A model generated the notes under the pieces. It worked only from the letters and a program-made list of their open reading frames with translations, searched no databases and had not been told where the DNA came from. Below, one piece after another: positions 34,301 through 42,295 of a stretch of 64,000 nt of DNA. The stretch lies in assembly GCF_003287275.1 (NCBI RefSeq), contig NZ_QEVW01000025.1:248001-312000 (forward strand), written 5' to 3'. Made by a program: the position numbers and the translations under genes. The DNA is from Paenibacillus taichungensis. Its GTDB lineage: Bacteria > Bacillota > Bacilli > Paenibacillales > Paenibacillaceae. Numbering within the stretch: position 1 is the first letter of the stretch; every line of letters starts with the position of its first letter.

Positions 34301-35554
34301 ATGGCCGCTTCACAACGAATCACCCATGTCCTGATTCCACTAGCTCTCCTGATCCTGTGTGTGTTGATGGTGCTGTTTCCTGCAGAAACCTGGCATGCAG
34401 GTGTACGCGGACTATCCATTTGGTGGGACGTGCTGTTTCCCTCCCTTTTTCCCTTTCTGGTGCTTTCCGAGCTGCTTCTCGGATTTGGCATTGTTCATTT
34501 TTTGGGTACACTCTTAAATCCATTGATGCGTCCGCTATTTCGCGTTCCCGGAAGTGGTGGCTTTGTGTTTGCCGTCAGCTGCGCTTCCGGTTATCCCACT
34601 GGAGCCAAATTGACCGCACAATTATGGGAACAAAAATTGGTTACTCGGGAAGAAGGCGAACGCCTCGTTGCTTTCACCACATCATCCGATCCCATCTTCA
34701 TGATTGGAGCCGTATCGGTCGGTTTTTTTCATAATGTAGCTATTGCTCCCATACTGGTCACATCACATTATGGTGCTGCATTTCTTGTAGGCCTGCTTAT
34801 GCGGTTCCATGGCAACGTCCCCGTAAAGGATAAACAGTTGATCAACGACTCTCCCTCCGCCTCTGAAGAGGTGCACAAAAACAGACTTCTCCGAGCCATT
34901 TATGCCATGCACGAGGCAAGAAAGGCGGATGGACGGGCATTTGGTGAATTGCTGCGTCAGGCAGTTTCCTCATCCCTTCGCCTTATTATTATCGTAGGTG
35001 GGTTAGTTGTATTCTTCTCCGTTATGATGGAATTACTCGTTCAAACTGGATGGCTAGGCGGGTTATACGCCATTACGGAACAACTGCTTCTATATACAGG
35101 ATTCCCCCCTGCCTTATCTCACAGTCTCGTAGGGGGTTTATTCGAAGTCACTTTGGGGGCCAAAGAAGCAGGAGCGGCAGGCATTTCCATTCCGCTCGTG
35201 TACAAAGCTGCTGCTGTTGCATTTGTCCTCTCCTGGGGAGGATTATCCGTCCATGCCCAGATCATGAGTGTCCTGAGCAACACACCCATGAGATATGGCC
35301 CCTTTCTGTTTGCGAGAGCAATCCACGCTCTCATCGCACCCATACTTGTACTTTTGTTGTGGTTGCCAATGATGGGTGGTTCAGAATGGCCTGTTTTGTT
35401 CCAAACCGGTGCCAAACCAGAATTATTTTTGTATACACCAGATTGGGGACAGATCCTGTTTTCGGGAATTGGTGTACTTGGAGGCGTATTACTTTTACTG
35501 CTGATACTTTCTCTGATGAGTGCCTTCTTCTTACCTCGACGTATGAAGAAATAA
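34301..35554 (+). CDS. ylbJ: Sporulation integral membrane protein YlbJ-like
   Basis: A 417-residue polytopic protein with about eight to ten membrane segments. SCASGYPTGAKLTAQLWE and SDPIFMIGAVSVGFF near residues 95-145 are nucleoside-recognition/gate domain signatures typical of YlbJ. In Bacillus YlbJ is a mother-cell protein needed for spore cortex formation. GGAG precedes the ATG by 8 bases. Sigma-E control is expected from the family, but I did not identify a promoter. Confidence 0.85.
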   Translation: MAASQRITHVLIPLALLILCVLMVLFPAETWHAGVRGLSIWWDVLFPSLFPFLVLSELLLGFGIVHFLGTLLNPLMRPLFRVPGSGGFVFAVSCASGYPTGAKLTAQLWEQKLVTREEGERLVAFTTSSDPIFMIGAVSVGFFHNVAIAPILVTSHYGAAFLVGLLMRFHGNVPVKDKQLINDSPSASEEVHKNRLLRAIYAMHEARKADGRAFGELLRQAVSSSLRLIIIVGGLVVFFSVMMELLVQTGWLGGLYAITEQLLLYTGFPPALSHSLVGGLFEVTLGAKEAGAAGISIPLVYKAAAVAFVLSWGGLSVHAQIMSVLSNTPMRYGPFLFARAIHALIAPILVLLLWLPMMGGSEWPVLFQTGAKPELFLYTPDWGQILFSGIGVLGGVLLLLLILSLMSAFFLPRRMKK

Positions 35555-35658
35555 GCCTTCTTGCGCGTTTATATTCAACTGAATATCAATCCAACGTTGT
35601 GTTCTTCCCTGGAATTGATTATCATCGGTAGTATAATGACCACAAAGGAGCTTTCATC

Positions 35659-36462
35659 TTGAGATACTATGTTCAAGACCGCGGAGACCAGTTATCGATT
35701 GATCTCAGTCAGCAGTTTCATGCGCTGGCCAAAGAGGAAGGGTTTAAGCTGGATGCAGAATCGCCGGAGATTGTCATCTCCATCGGAGGCGATGGTACGA
35801 TGCTGCAAGCATTTCACAATTTCATCGACCGCATCCCGGACATTGCTTTTGTTGGGGTTCATACAGGCCATCTCGGCTTTTATGCCGATTGGAAGAAGGA
35901 AGAATTACGGGAACTGGTTCGATTAATGAGCGGCAAAGGCGACCCGGAACGACTCAAACCCCGGATTGTGGAGTATCCGCTGCTGGAGCTGGAGATTCGT
36001 AAAAAGTCGGGCAATACCTCTTATATCGCACTGAACGAATTTACGTTAAAAGGTGTAGACGGAACAGTCGTGGCTCAGGTCGACATTAATGACGTGACGT
36101 TTGAGATGTTCCGGGGAGACGGTATCTGTGTATCGACACCTTCAGGCAGTACGGCATACAACAAGGCGCTTGGCGGCGCCATGGTGCATCCAACGATCGA
36201 GGCTATTCAGATCGCCGAGATTGCATCAATTAATAACCGTGTCTATCGGACGCTGGGTTCACCGGTTATTTTGCCCAAGCACCATCACTGTGATATCTTC
36301 TCACGCAAGGATCAGCGGTTGTTGCTTACCATTGACCACGTAAACGTTATGGTGGAAGATCTCATATCCGTACGCTGCCAAGTGGCTCGTCACAAGGTCA
36401 GCTTTGCCCGTTTCCGGCCATATCCGTTTTGGAACAGGGTTCGCACAGCTTTTTTGGACTAA
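35659..36462 (+). CDS. nadK: NAD kinase
   Basis: A 267-residue enzyme with the catalytic GGDGT motif at 43-47 and the substrate loop ALNEFTLKG (about 118-126), followed by the glycine-rich STPSGSTAYNKALGG. It phosphorylates NAD to NADP. It starts with TTG at 35659, with AAAGGAG 8 bases upstream. A shared terminator follows. Confidence 0.96.
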   Translation: MRYYVQDRGDQLSIDLSQQFHALAKEEGFKLDAESPEIVISIGGDGTMLQAFHNFIDRIPDIAFVGVHTGHLGFYADWKKEELRELVRLMSGKGDPERLKPRIVEYPLLELEIRKKSGNTSYIALNEFTLKGVDGTVVAQVDINDVTFEMFRGDGICVSTPSGSTAYNKALGGAMVHPTIEAIQIAEIASINNRVYRTLGSPVILPKHHHCDIFSRKDQRLLLTIDHVNVMVEDLISVRCQVARHKVSFARFRPYPFWNRVRTAFLD

Positions 36463-36470
36463 ATACATGC

Positions 36471-36505
36471 ACAAAAAAAAGCGGTCCTTCTCAGGAACCG
36501 CTTTT
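36471..36505. terminator. Bidirectional terminator
   Basis: AAAGCGGTCC pairs with GGAACCGCTTT, with eight A on the left and five T on the right. The stem overlaps the last codons of yutD. Confidence 0.9.
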
Positions 36506-36892
36506 TGCTTTGGCTTGAGGCTGATCTTTGCTCTTCTGAAGCACAAAGTACGCACAGCCAAAATTGCAATATTCATTGATGTAGTCCACCATGCTAGAGA
36601 TCGTGGAATCCTTCGTTGCTTTGGGATGGTTGTCCCGGTAAAAACCCTTCAACCGCAACTGGCTGTAACCCCAGTCCCCAATAATGTAATCGTACCGCTC
36701 CAGCACTTCGCTGTAACGGTCACGGAACACTTCAGGATTCCAGCCTTCTTTGTGGTTCTGCACAATTTCATAATTCTTTCCGCCGATTTGTACAATAACC
36801 GGTTCTTTAGGTTTGTCCTGCACAGGCTCCTGAACCGATTCCTGAATCTGTTCTGAACTTTTTTCTTCTTCCAAACCTGTCTCCTCCATCAT
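36491..36892 (-). CDS. yutD: YutD family protein
   Basis: A 133-residue protein with a polar N-terminal 30 residues and then the YutD/DUF1027 core: YEIVQNHKEGWNPEVFRDRYSEVLERYDYIIGDWGYSQLRLKGFY. The start ATG overlaps the lipA stop codon (ATGA), so it is coupled to lipA, the same neighbour as in Bacillus. The molecular function is unknown. Confidence 0.9.
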   Translation of the reverse strand: MMEETGLEEEKSSEQIQESVQEPVQDKPKEPVIVQIGGKNYEIVQNHKEGWNPEVFRDRYSEVLERYDYIIGDWGYSQLRLKGFYRDNHPKATKDSTISSMVDYINEYCNFGCAYFVLQKSKDQPQAKAKSGS

Positions 36893-37788
36893 GCGTGAGA
36901 TGCCGCCTTTTCACTATTTTTCGCAGCAGATTTCACTTGTTCATGGGCATGGTAGGAGCTGCGGACCATAGGTCCGGATTCCACGTGGCTGAATCCACGC
37001 TTCAGTCCTTCCTGCTTCAATGATGCGAACTCCTCTGGCGGATAATACTTCTCCACAAACAGATGTTTCTCGGATGGCTGCAAGTATTGACCAATCGTCA
37101 TAATGTCACAATCCACAGCGCGCAGATCATCCATCGTTTGCAAAATTTCATGATATTCCTCACCTACACCAAGCATGATACTCGATTTCGTTGGGATATT
37201 TGGCTGCATTTCCTTGGCACGAGCAAGCAGTTCGAGTGAACGCTTGTATTTCGCCTTGGCACGGACTTTGTCCGATAGCCGCTCTACTGTCTCAATGTTA
37301 TGATTCAAGATGTCCGGTTTGGCATCCATTACAATCTGCAAGGAATCCCTGTCACCCAAAAAGTCTGGAATCAGCACTTCTACGCTGCATAAAGGCAAAC
37401 GACGACGAACGGCCTTCACCGTCTCTGCAAAGATTGTCGCTCCTCCATCCTTCAGGTCATCACGCGCCACGCTCGTAATTACGCAGTGCTGCAGATTCAT
37501 CTGTTCTGCCGCTTCTGCCACGCGTTCTGGTTCCTGCAAATCAAGTTCCGTTGGCAAGCCAGTATTCACCGCGCAAAAACGGCATGCCCGTGTGCAAATG
37601 TCGCCCAAAATCATAAAAGTAGCCGTCCGATTGGCCCAACATTCGTAAATATTTGGGCACCGTGCTTCCTCACATACTGTATGCAGCGTTTTGGAACGCA
37701 TCATCGTTTTCATTTCCTGATAGTTATCGCCGGTTGTCAATTTGATCCGAATCCAGTCCGGTTTCGGTTCTTTAACACGTTTAGCCAA
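36889..37788 (-). CDS. lipA: Lipoyl synthase
   Basis: A 299-residue radical SAM enzyme. The auxiliary cluster cysteines CX4CX5C are C39, C44 and C50, and the radical SAM cluster CX3CX2C is C65, C69 and C72. A C-terminal RSSYHA serine motif completes the auxiliary site. It inserts two sulfur atoms into octanoyl chains to make lipoate. I chose the TTG at 37788 because GAAGG lies 8 bases upstream and the length then equals Bacillus LipA; the frame is open to 37965. Confidence 0.97.
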   Translation of the reverse strand: MAKRVKEPKPDWIRIKLTTGDNYQEMKTMMRSKTLHTVCEEARCPNIYECWANRTATFMILGDICTRACRFCAVNTGLPTELDLQEPERVAEAAEQMNLQHCVITSVARDDLKDGGATIFAETVKAVRRRLPLCSVEVLIPDFLGDRDSLQIVMDAKPDILNHNIETVERLSDKVRAKAKYKRSLELLARAKEMQPNIPTKSSIMLGVGEEYHEILQTMDDLRAVDCDIMTIGQYLQPSEKHLFVEKYYPPEEFASLKQEGLKRGFSHVESGPMVRSSYHAHEQVKSAAKNSEKAASHA

Positions 37789-37991
37789 TGCATAAACCTT
37801 CTTTCTACTGAAGTTAGGCTGTTGCTCGGAACATATTATACCATGAAAGCGCTGGAAAAACCCCCATTTGTCACATCTTGTGCATTCATGTCTTACATGG
37901 ATAAAATGAAGACTTTTGAAGAACGCTAGGTTATAGCTTGGTTCACCGGGTACCATGTGCATCATCTCAATGGAAAGGGGGCTGCTTCCCT

Positions 37992-39062
37992 GTGCAAGAT
38001 CGCTTTACATCGCGGTTAACGTATTCCTTTTGGATCAAAACATTGCTTGCAGGCACACTGCTTCTCCCATTCTTGCCTGTTGATGTTTACGGTGAACCCA
38101 CCGCCGCTGATTCCAAACCTCAGGCTGTAGAGCAAAAACCAGCGGACATTTTCGCTGCACGTCGACATCTATATGAAAGCATTGGTCAGATGACCCAAAT
38201 TCCCTGGTACAGGCTCGCAGCGATTGATCAATACGAACGAACCATCTCGCGTGCACATCCGAAAGATCGTAAACATCCGGATCGGCTGACCGGTATATTC
38301 ATGACCTCCCCAGCCTGGAGAGGCTGGCTCAATCCGGATGAGACGGATCAACATCCGGGTTCCATTGTCTTTTTCAATGGATATGGTCGTGATGGTTCTG
38401 GTGATGGTGTTGCAGATGCCAATAATGACCTGGATATACTTTACAGCATGGCTTCCATTATTCAGAATTATGGGACCAAACCGGAGGACTTCAACATCGC
38501 CCTGTGGGAATATTATCATAACTCCCGGGCGGTACAGCGCATTCAACAATTCGCGAAATTATATGAGCATTTTGACAGCCTTGATCTCTTTGGCCACGCC
38601 TTTCCCGTCCCTCTCGGAACCAACTACTCGTACCGCAGTACCTGGGGGACCAAACGCAGCTGGGGCGGGTACCGTATTCATGAAGGCACGGATATTTTTG
38701 CACCCCATGGCCTTCCTGTGCGCAGCACCTGTTACGGTGTCGTGGAAATCAAAGGCTGGAATCCGTTCGGCGGCTGGCGTATCGGTATTCGTGATCTGAA
38801 CAACCATTACCACTATTACGCTCATCTATCCGGTTTCGACAAAAACGCCCATATCGGCGAAGTGGTTACCCCTGGTCAGGTTTTGGGCTGGGTGGGCAGT
38901 TCAGGGTATGGAAAACCAGGTACACAAGGCAAGTTTCCTCCTCACCTGCACTATGGTATCTATCGGGATAGCGGTCTGAATGAATGGTCGTTCGACCCTT
39001 ACCCAAATCTGAAACATTGGGAGCAGGAAGAACGTAAACAGAAGAAAGCCAAAAGCAAATGA
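37992..39062 (+). CDS. lytH: M23 peptidase, LytH/YunA-like
   Basis: A 356-residue exported zinc endopeptidase. The N-terminal signal is SFWIKTLLAGTLLLPFLPVDVYG. The LytM domain has HEGTDIFAPHG (first His and Asp) and HLHYG near the C-terminus. In Bacillus the equivalent LytH/YunA sits between lipA and yunB and trims peptide side chains in the spore cortex; gene order here is the same, which supports the call. It starts with GTG at 37992, with AAAGGGGG 9-10 bases upstream. Confidence 0.88.
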   Translation: MQDRFTSRLTYSFWIKTLLAGTLLLPFLPVDVYGEPTAADSKPQAVEQKPADIFAARRHLYESIGQMTQIPWYRLAAIDQYERTISRAHPKDRKHPDRLTGIFMTSPAWRGWLNPDETDQHPGSIVFFNGYGRDGSGDGVADANNDLDILYSMASIIQNYGTKPEDFNIALWEYYHNSRAVQRIQQFAKLYEHFDSLDLFGHAFPVPLGTNYSYRSTWGTKRSWGGYRIHEGTDIFAPHGLPVRSTCYGVVEIKGWNPFGGWRIGIRDLNNHYHYYAHLSGFDKNAHIGEVVTPGQVLGWVGSSGYGKPGTQGKFPPHLHYGIYRDSGLNEWSFDPYPNLKHWEQEERKQKKAKSK

Positions 39063-39127
39063 GCAAAATGAGGTTGAAACAATGGATGATAAATATCTAT
39101 TGAGTTTGAGATGAATATTAATGCAAA

Positions 39128-39158
39128 GCGGGACCTCACATAGAGGCCCCGTTTTTTT
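39128..39158. terminator. Bidirectional terminator
   Basis: CGGGACCTC pairs with GAGGCCCCG (one mismatch), with seven T on the plus side. It lies between lytH (+) and yunB (-). Confidence 0.85.
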
Positions 39159-39181
39159 ATTCCATATTTGCTTCGACTCAT

Positions 39182-40057
39182 TTAGTGGGTTACATCTACG
39201 TCAAGCTGCAATCCCCCATTCGGATCAGACAAATCCGGCTCAACCTCCAGTCCATTTCCGTTTAGACCGTTTGCCGGAGCCTGCTGCTGGTTGGAAGAGT
39301 TTGAATTCGGTGCTCCTCCATGACCACTCGAAACACCCGTCTGACCCGATGGCAGTGCAATGGCTGGTGCATTGCTACCGTTGCTTCCCACCGGCTTGCC
39401 CTGATTATCATAGTAGTACATCGGCACATCCCCGACCACCAACAGGTAAGATATCGGAATTTCCGTATCAACGGTCTCAGGTTCCATGTCAAAGGGCACC
39501 ACTACCGCGACTTCGGCAATGATGTGAATGTACACTTCAACCAGAATCATGTTTATACCGGCGTTCTGCTGACGGGTGTTCAGATCCACCTTGACGGCTC
39601 CCTGTGGCTCAATACGAACCGGTATATTTGGACCAAAGGATGCCAGTACCGGGCTGCCCAGCGCCTGCCCAAGCGGAATTTTTTCTTTTAACATATGCAC
39701 GTTCTGCAGAGTGGATTGCACGATGTTCATCGTACTCGCGGTGATCCGCATATGCTCGTCATAGTTCAGCATGAATCCGGACACTTTCCCAGCCGTATCG
39801 GTTTTCCAGTCAATCAATCCTTCGGTGGATTTCCCTTCAGAAACCTGCGCTGTTATCGCCTTGTTGATCGCTTCCGTTGCAATTTGCTTCACTCTGATTT
39901 TGGCCAGATGCATGATGGGTGGTTTCATTTTCTTATCGACATAGGCAAAACCCTGCATCAAACAAAATGCTGTTACCAATAAAATAATCAACCACATTTT
40001 GCGCCTGCCACTTGGCGGCTTGCGGCGTCTTCGGCTTCGCCATCGTCTTCTCATCAT
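39182..40057 (-). CDS. yunB: Sporulation protein YunB
   Basis: A 291-residue protein. The first 20 residues are strongly basic (MMRRRWRSRRRRKPPSGRRK), then a membrane segment (about 22-40), then the YunB domain (AKIRVKQIATEAINKAI to IPISYLLVVGDVPMYYY). The last 70 residues are a low-complexity Gly/Asn/Ser/Gln tail, longer than I expect for the family. YunB is a sigma-E dependent sporulation protein in Bacillus. It is convergent with lytH. Confidence 0.9.
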   Translation of the reverse strand: MMRRRWRSRRRRKPPSGRRKMWLIILLVTAFCLMQGFAYVDKKMKPPIMHLAKIRVKQIATEAINKAITAQVSEGKSTEGLIDWKTDTAGKVSGFMLNYDEHMRITASTMNIVQSTLQNVHMLKEKIPLGQALGSPVLASFGPNIPVRIEPQGAVKVDLNTRQQNAGINMILVEVYIHIIAEVAVVVPFDMEPETVDTEIPISYLLVVGDVPMYYYDNQGKPVGSNGSNAPAIALPSGQTGVSSGHGGAPNSNSSNQQQAPANGLNGNGLEVEPDLSDPNGGLQLDVDVTH

Positions 40058-40171
40058 CGGGCGTCCCTCCCCTGCGGGATGAGCTATAGGCTATATACTA
40101 TCCTTATGCACTGTTGTCCCGAAAAAGAAGGACAGCACCTGCTCGTACGTGGATATCATCATTCTGCAACT

Positions 40172-40223
40172 AAAAAAGCCTTCCGCCAGCAGATTTTGAT
40201 TATCTGCTAGACGAAAGGCTTAT
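40172..40223 (-). terminator. Terminator of the transaldolase gene
   Basis: On the minus strand AAGCCTTTCGTC pairs with GGCGGAAGGCTT and the inner arms TAGCAGAT/ATCTGCTG also pair; six T follow. Confidence 0.88.
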
Positions 40224-40268
40224 TAATGAAATATGGCTCTGAGAAATCAGATCCCTGTCCACATTTAA

Positions 40269-40913
40269 TTATTTCGGAACGGACTCCCAATCTTTCAGGA
40301 AGCGTTCAATGCCGCTGTCTGTCAGCGGGTGTTTCCACAATGTTGGCAAGAGCGAACCCGGAATGGTCGCGATATGCGCACCGGAAAGGGCTGCATCCTC
40401 CACATGTTTGATATTACGGATGCTTGCTGCAATAATTTCGGAAGGCAAATCATACGTATCCAGAATGAGACGCAGATCGCGAATCAGCTTCATGCCATCC
40501 ACCGCAATATCATCCAGACGACCAACAAATGGACTGATGTACGTTGCGCCAGCTTTCGCTGCCATCAGGCCCTGTGCTGCAGAGAAGATCAGCGTTACAT
40601 TTGTTTTAATTCCTTTTTGCGTCAGTTCATGACAAGCATAGAGTCCATCTTCGGTCATCGGTAGTTTAATCACTACATTCGGTGCCCACTCTGCAATTTC
40701 ATAAGCTTCCTTCAACATATCCTCGGCTTTGAGTCCGATAACTTCAGCACTGACCGGGCCTTTAACAACGCCACAGATCTCCTGAATCACTTCTTTAAAT
40801 ACGCGACCTTCTTTGGCAATCAAAGACGGGTTGGTCGTGACTCCATCCACCAGACCAAGACGTTCGATCCGTTTGATTTCTTCAACATTACCTGTATCTA
40901 AGAAAAATTTCAT
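40269..40913 (-). CDS. tal: Transaldolase, FSA/TalC family
   Basis: A 214-residue class I aldolase barrel. The Schiff-base lysine is K83 (NVVIKLPMT). The residue that separates activities is F129 in SPFVGRLDD; fructose-6-phosphate aldolases have Tyr here while transaldolases have Phe, so transaldolase activity is favoured. It links the pentose phosphate pathway with glycolysis, in keeping with gnd and zwf upstream on the same strand. GGAGGG precedes the ATG at 40913; the frame is open to 40949. Confidence 0.94.
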   Translation of the reverse strand: MKFFLDTGNVEEIKRIERLGLVDGVTTNPSLIAKEGRVFKEVIQEICGVVKGPVSAEVIGLKAEDMLKEAYEIAEWAPNVVIKLPMTEDGLYACHELTQKGIKTNVTLIFSAAQGLMAAKAGATYISPFVGRLDDIAVDGMKLIRDLRLILDTYDLPSEIIAASIRNIKHVEDAALSGAHIATIPGSLLPTLWKHPLTDSGIERFLKDWESVPK

Positions 40914-41000
40914 GATATGTTCCCTCCACTTGATGAATTTTGTAAACAACTATACTCATCATTACCCGATTATCCGTATATGTTAACAGTTATATATGAA

Positions 41001-41894
41001 TTAATTTTTTTCTACAGCGTGACCGCCAAATTCATTACGCAAAGCTGCGACAACTTTACCTGTGAACGTGTCTGTTTCCAGGGAGCGGTAACGCATCAAC
41101 AGGGACAACGCAATAACTGGCGTAGCAGTTTGCAGGTCAAATGCTGTTTCAACTGTCCAACGTCCTTCACCGGAAGAATGCATAACGCCTTTGATTTCAT
41201 CCAAGTTAGCATCTTTGGAGAATGCACGCTCTGTCAATTCCATCAACCAAGAACGGATAACGGAACCGTTGTTCCATACACGAGCAACTTGCTCGAAGTC
41301 GAAATCGAAGCCGCTTTTCTCCAATACGTCGAAACCTTCACCGATGGAAGCCATCATACCGTACTCGATACCGTTGTGAACCATTTTCAGGAAGTGACCG
41401 CTACCTGCTTTACCAGCATACAGGTAACCATTTTCAACGGAAGTATCCTTGAATGCAGGCTCAACGATTGCCCAAGCTTCAGGATCGCCACCGATCATGT
41501 AACAAGCGCCATTACGTGCGCCTTCCATACCGCCGGATGTACCAGCATCCATATAGTGAATGCCTTTAGGTTTCATTTCTTCATAACGACGGATGGACTC
41601 TTTGTAGTGCGAGTTACCCGCTTCGATGATGATGTCGCCTTTGGACAACAGTGGGCTTACTTCAGCCAGTACAGCGTCAACCACGTTGTGAGGAACCATG
41701 ATCCATAATACACGTGGGGATTCAAGGGAAGCCACCATTTCTGCATAAGAAGATACGCCTGTTGCACCGTATTCTTTCATTTCATTTACAGCTTCAGCGT
41801 TAAGGTCAAAAGCAACCACTTCATGTTTGTGGTCAATCAGGTTTCTACCCAGGTTCAATCCCATTTTACCTAATCCAATAAGTCCAAGTTTCAT
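41001..41894 (-). CDS. gnd: 6-phosphogluconate dehydrogenase, short (YqeC-like) type
   Basis: A 297-residue enzyme with the dinucleotide motif GLGKMG (residues 7-12) and the catalytic region GSGHFLKMVHNGIEYGMM. It is far shorter than the 470-residue NADP enzyme. An Asp (AFDLN) lies at the end of the second beta strand where NADP enzymes have Asn-Arg-Thr, which suggests NAD preference. It oxidatively decarboxylates 6-phosphogluconate to ribulose 5-phosphate. AGGAGG precedes the ATG. Between zwf and tal on the same strand. Confidence 0.93.
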   Translation of the reverse strand: MKLGLIGLGKMGLNLGRNLIDHKHEVVAFDLNAEAVNEMKEYGATGVSSYAEMVASLESPRVLWIMVPHNVVDAVLAEVSPLLSKGDIIIEAGNSHYKESIRRYEEMKPKGIHYMDAGTSGGMEGARNGACYMIGGDPEAWAIVEPAFKDTSVENGYLYAGKAGSGHFLKMVHNGIEYGMMASIGEGFDVLEKSGFDFDFEQVARVWNNGSVIRSWLMELTERAFSKDANLDEIKGVMHSSGEGRWTVETAFDLQTATPVIALSLLMRYRSLETDTFTGKVVAALRNEFGGHAVEKN

Positions 41895-41982
41895 TGCTAG
41901 TTCCTCCTGTTATGAACATTTCTAATTTTTTATACGGTCAATTTCAAAAGAATTACTTAGCAAGTGGCGCAGCAGCCGTTCC

Positions 41983-42100
41983 GATTACGAATCGTTCCTT
42001 CGATCGCTGTTGTCTCCATATTTTCTTGATTAATAATGTTAATGGTTAAAGTATGGAGACAAAGGTGAACGCTCTGCTTCTTCAGAATCGATTTCGTCCC
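41983..42100 (+). repeat. Dispersed structured repeat, copy B
   Basis: Outer stem ACGAATCG (41987-41994) pairs with CGATTTCGT (42089-42097) with one bulged T at 42092. Inner stem TTGTCTCCATA (42010-42020) pairs perfectly with TATGGAGACAA (42052-42062). Conserved blocks GATCGCTGTTGT, TTTTCTTGA, ACAAAGG, GAACGCT, CTTCTTCAG and CACTAC match copy A at 10079, in the same orientation. Confidence 0.85.
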
Positions 42101-42160
42101 CTTCACTACTCGCGCGTAATTGTATGAACTGATTTGAATTGAACCGCTAATCTATATCAA

Positions 42161-42196
42161 AAATTTTCGCGTCCTTCCGGGTATTACCGGAAGGAC
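42161..42196 (-). terminator. Terminator of zwf (first copy)
   Basis: GTCCTTCCGG pairs perfectly with CCGGAAGGAC; on the minus strand GCGAAAATTTTTG follows. Confidence 0.75.
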
Positions 42197-42295
42197 TTAT
42201 GCAAAATTGGAACGGTGTAATTCATAAAAAAATGTAAATTATCGAGCAGAACGAATTGTAGTGTTCTCTTCTCTGATGCTACTCTTACACTACTT

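Larger units (their letters stand above)
41895..42295. other. Intergenic region with dispersed repeat copy B
   Basis: No gene. It contains copy B of the structured repeat (41983-42100) and the zwf terminator (42161-42196). The upstream region of gnd must also lie here. Confidence 0.7.

Noticed and set aside
40917..41708. 263-codon plus-strand ORF opposite gnd
   Set aside because: Shadow of the 6-phosphogluconate dehydrogenase gene; no ribosome binding site.
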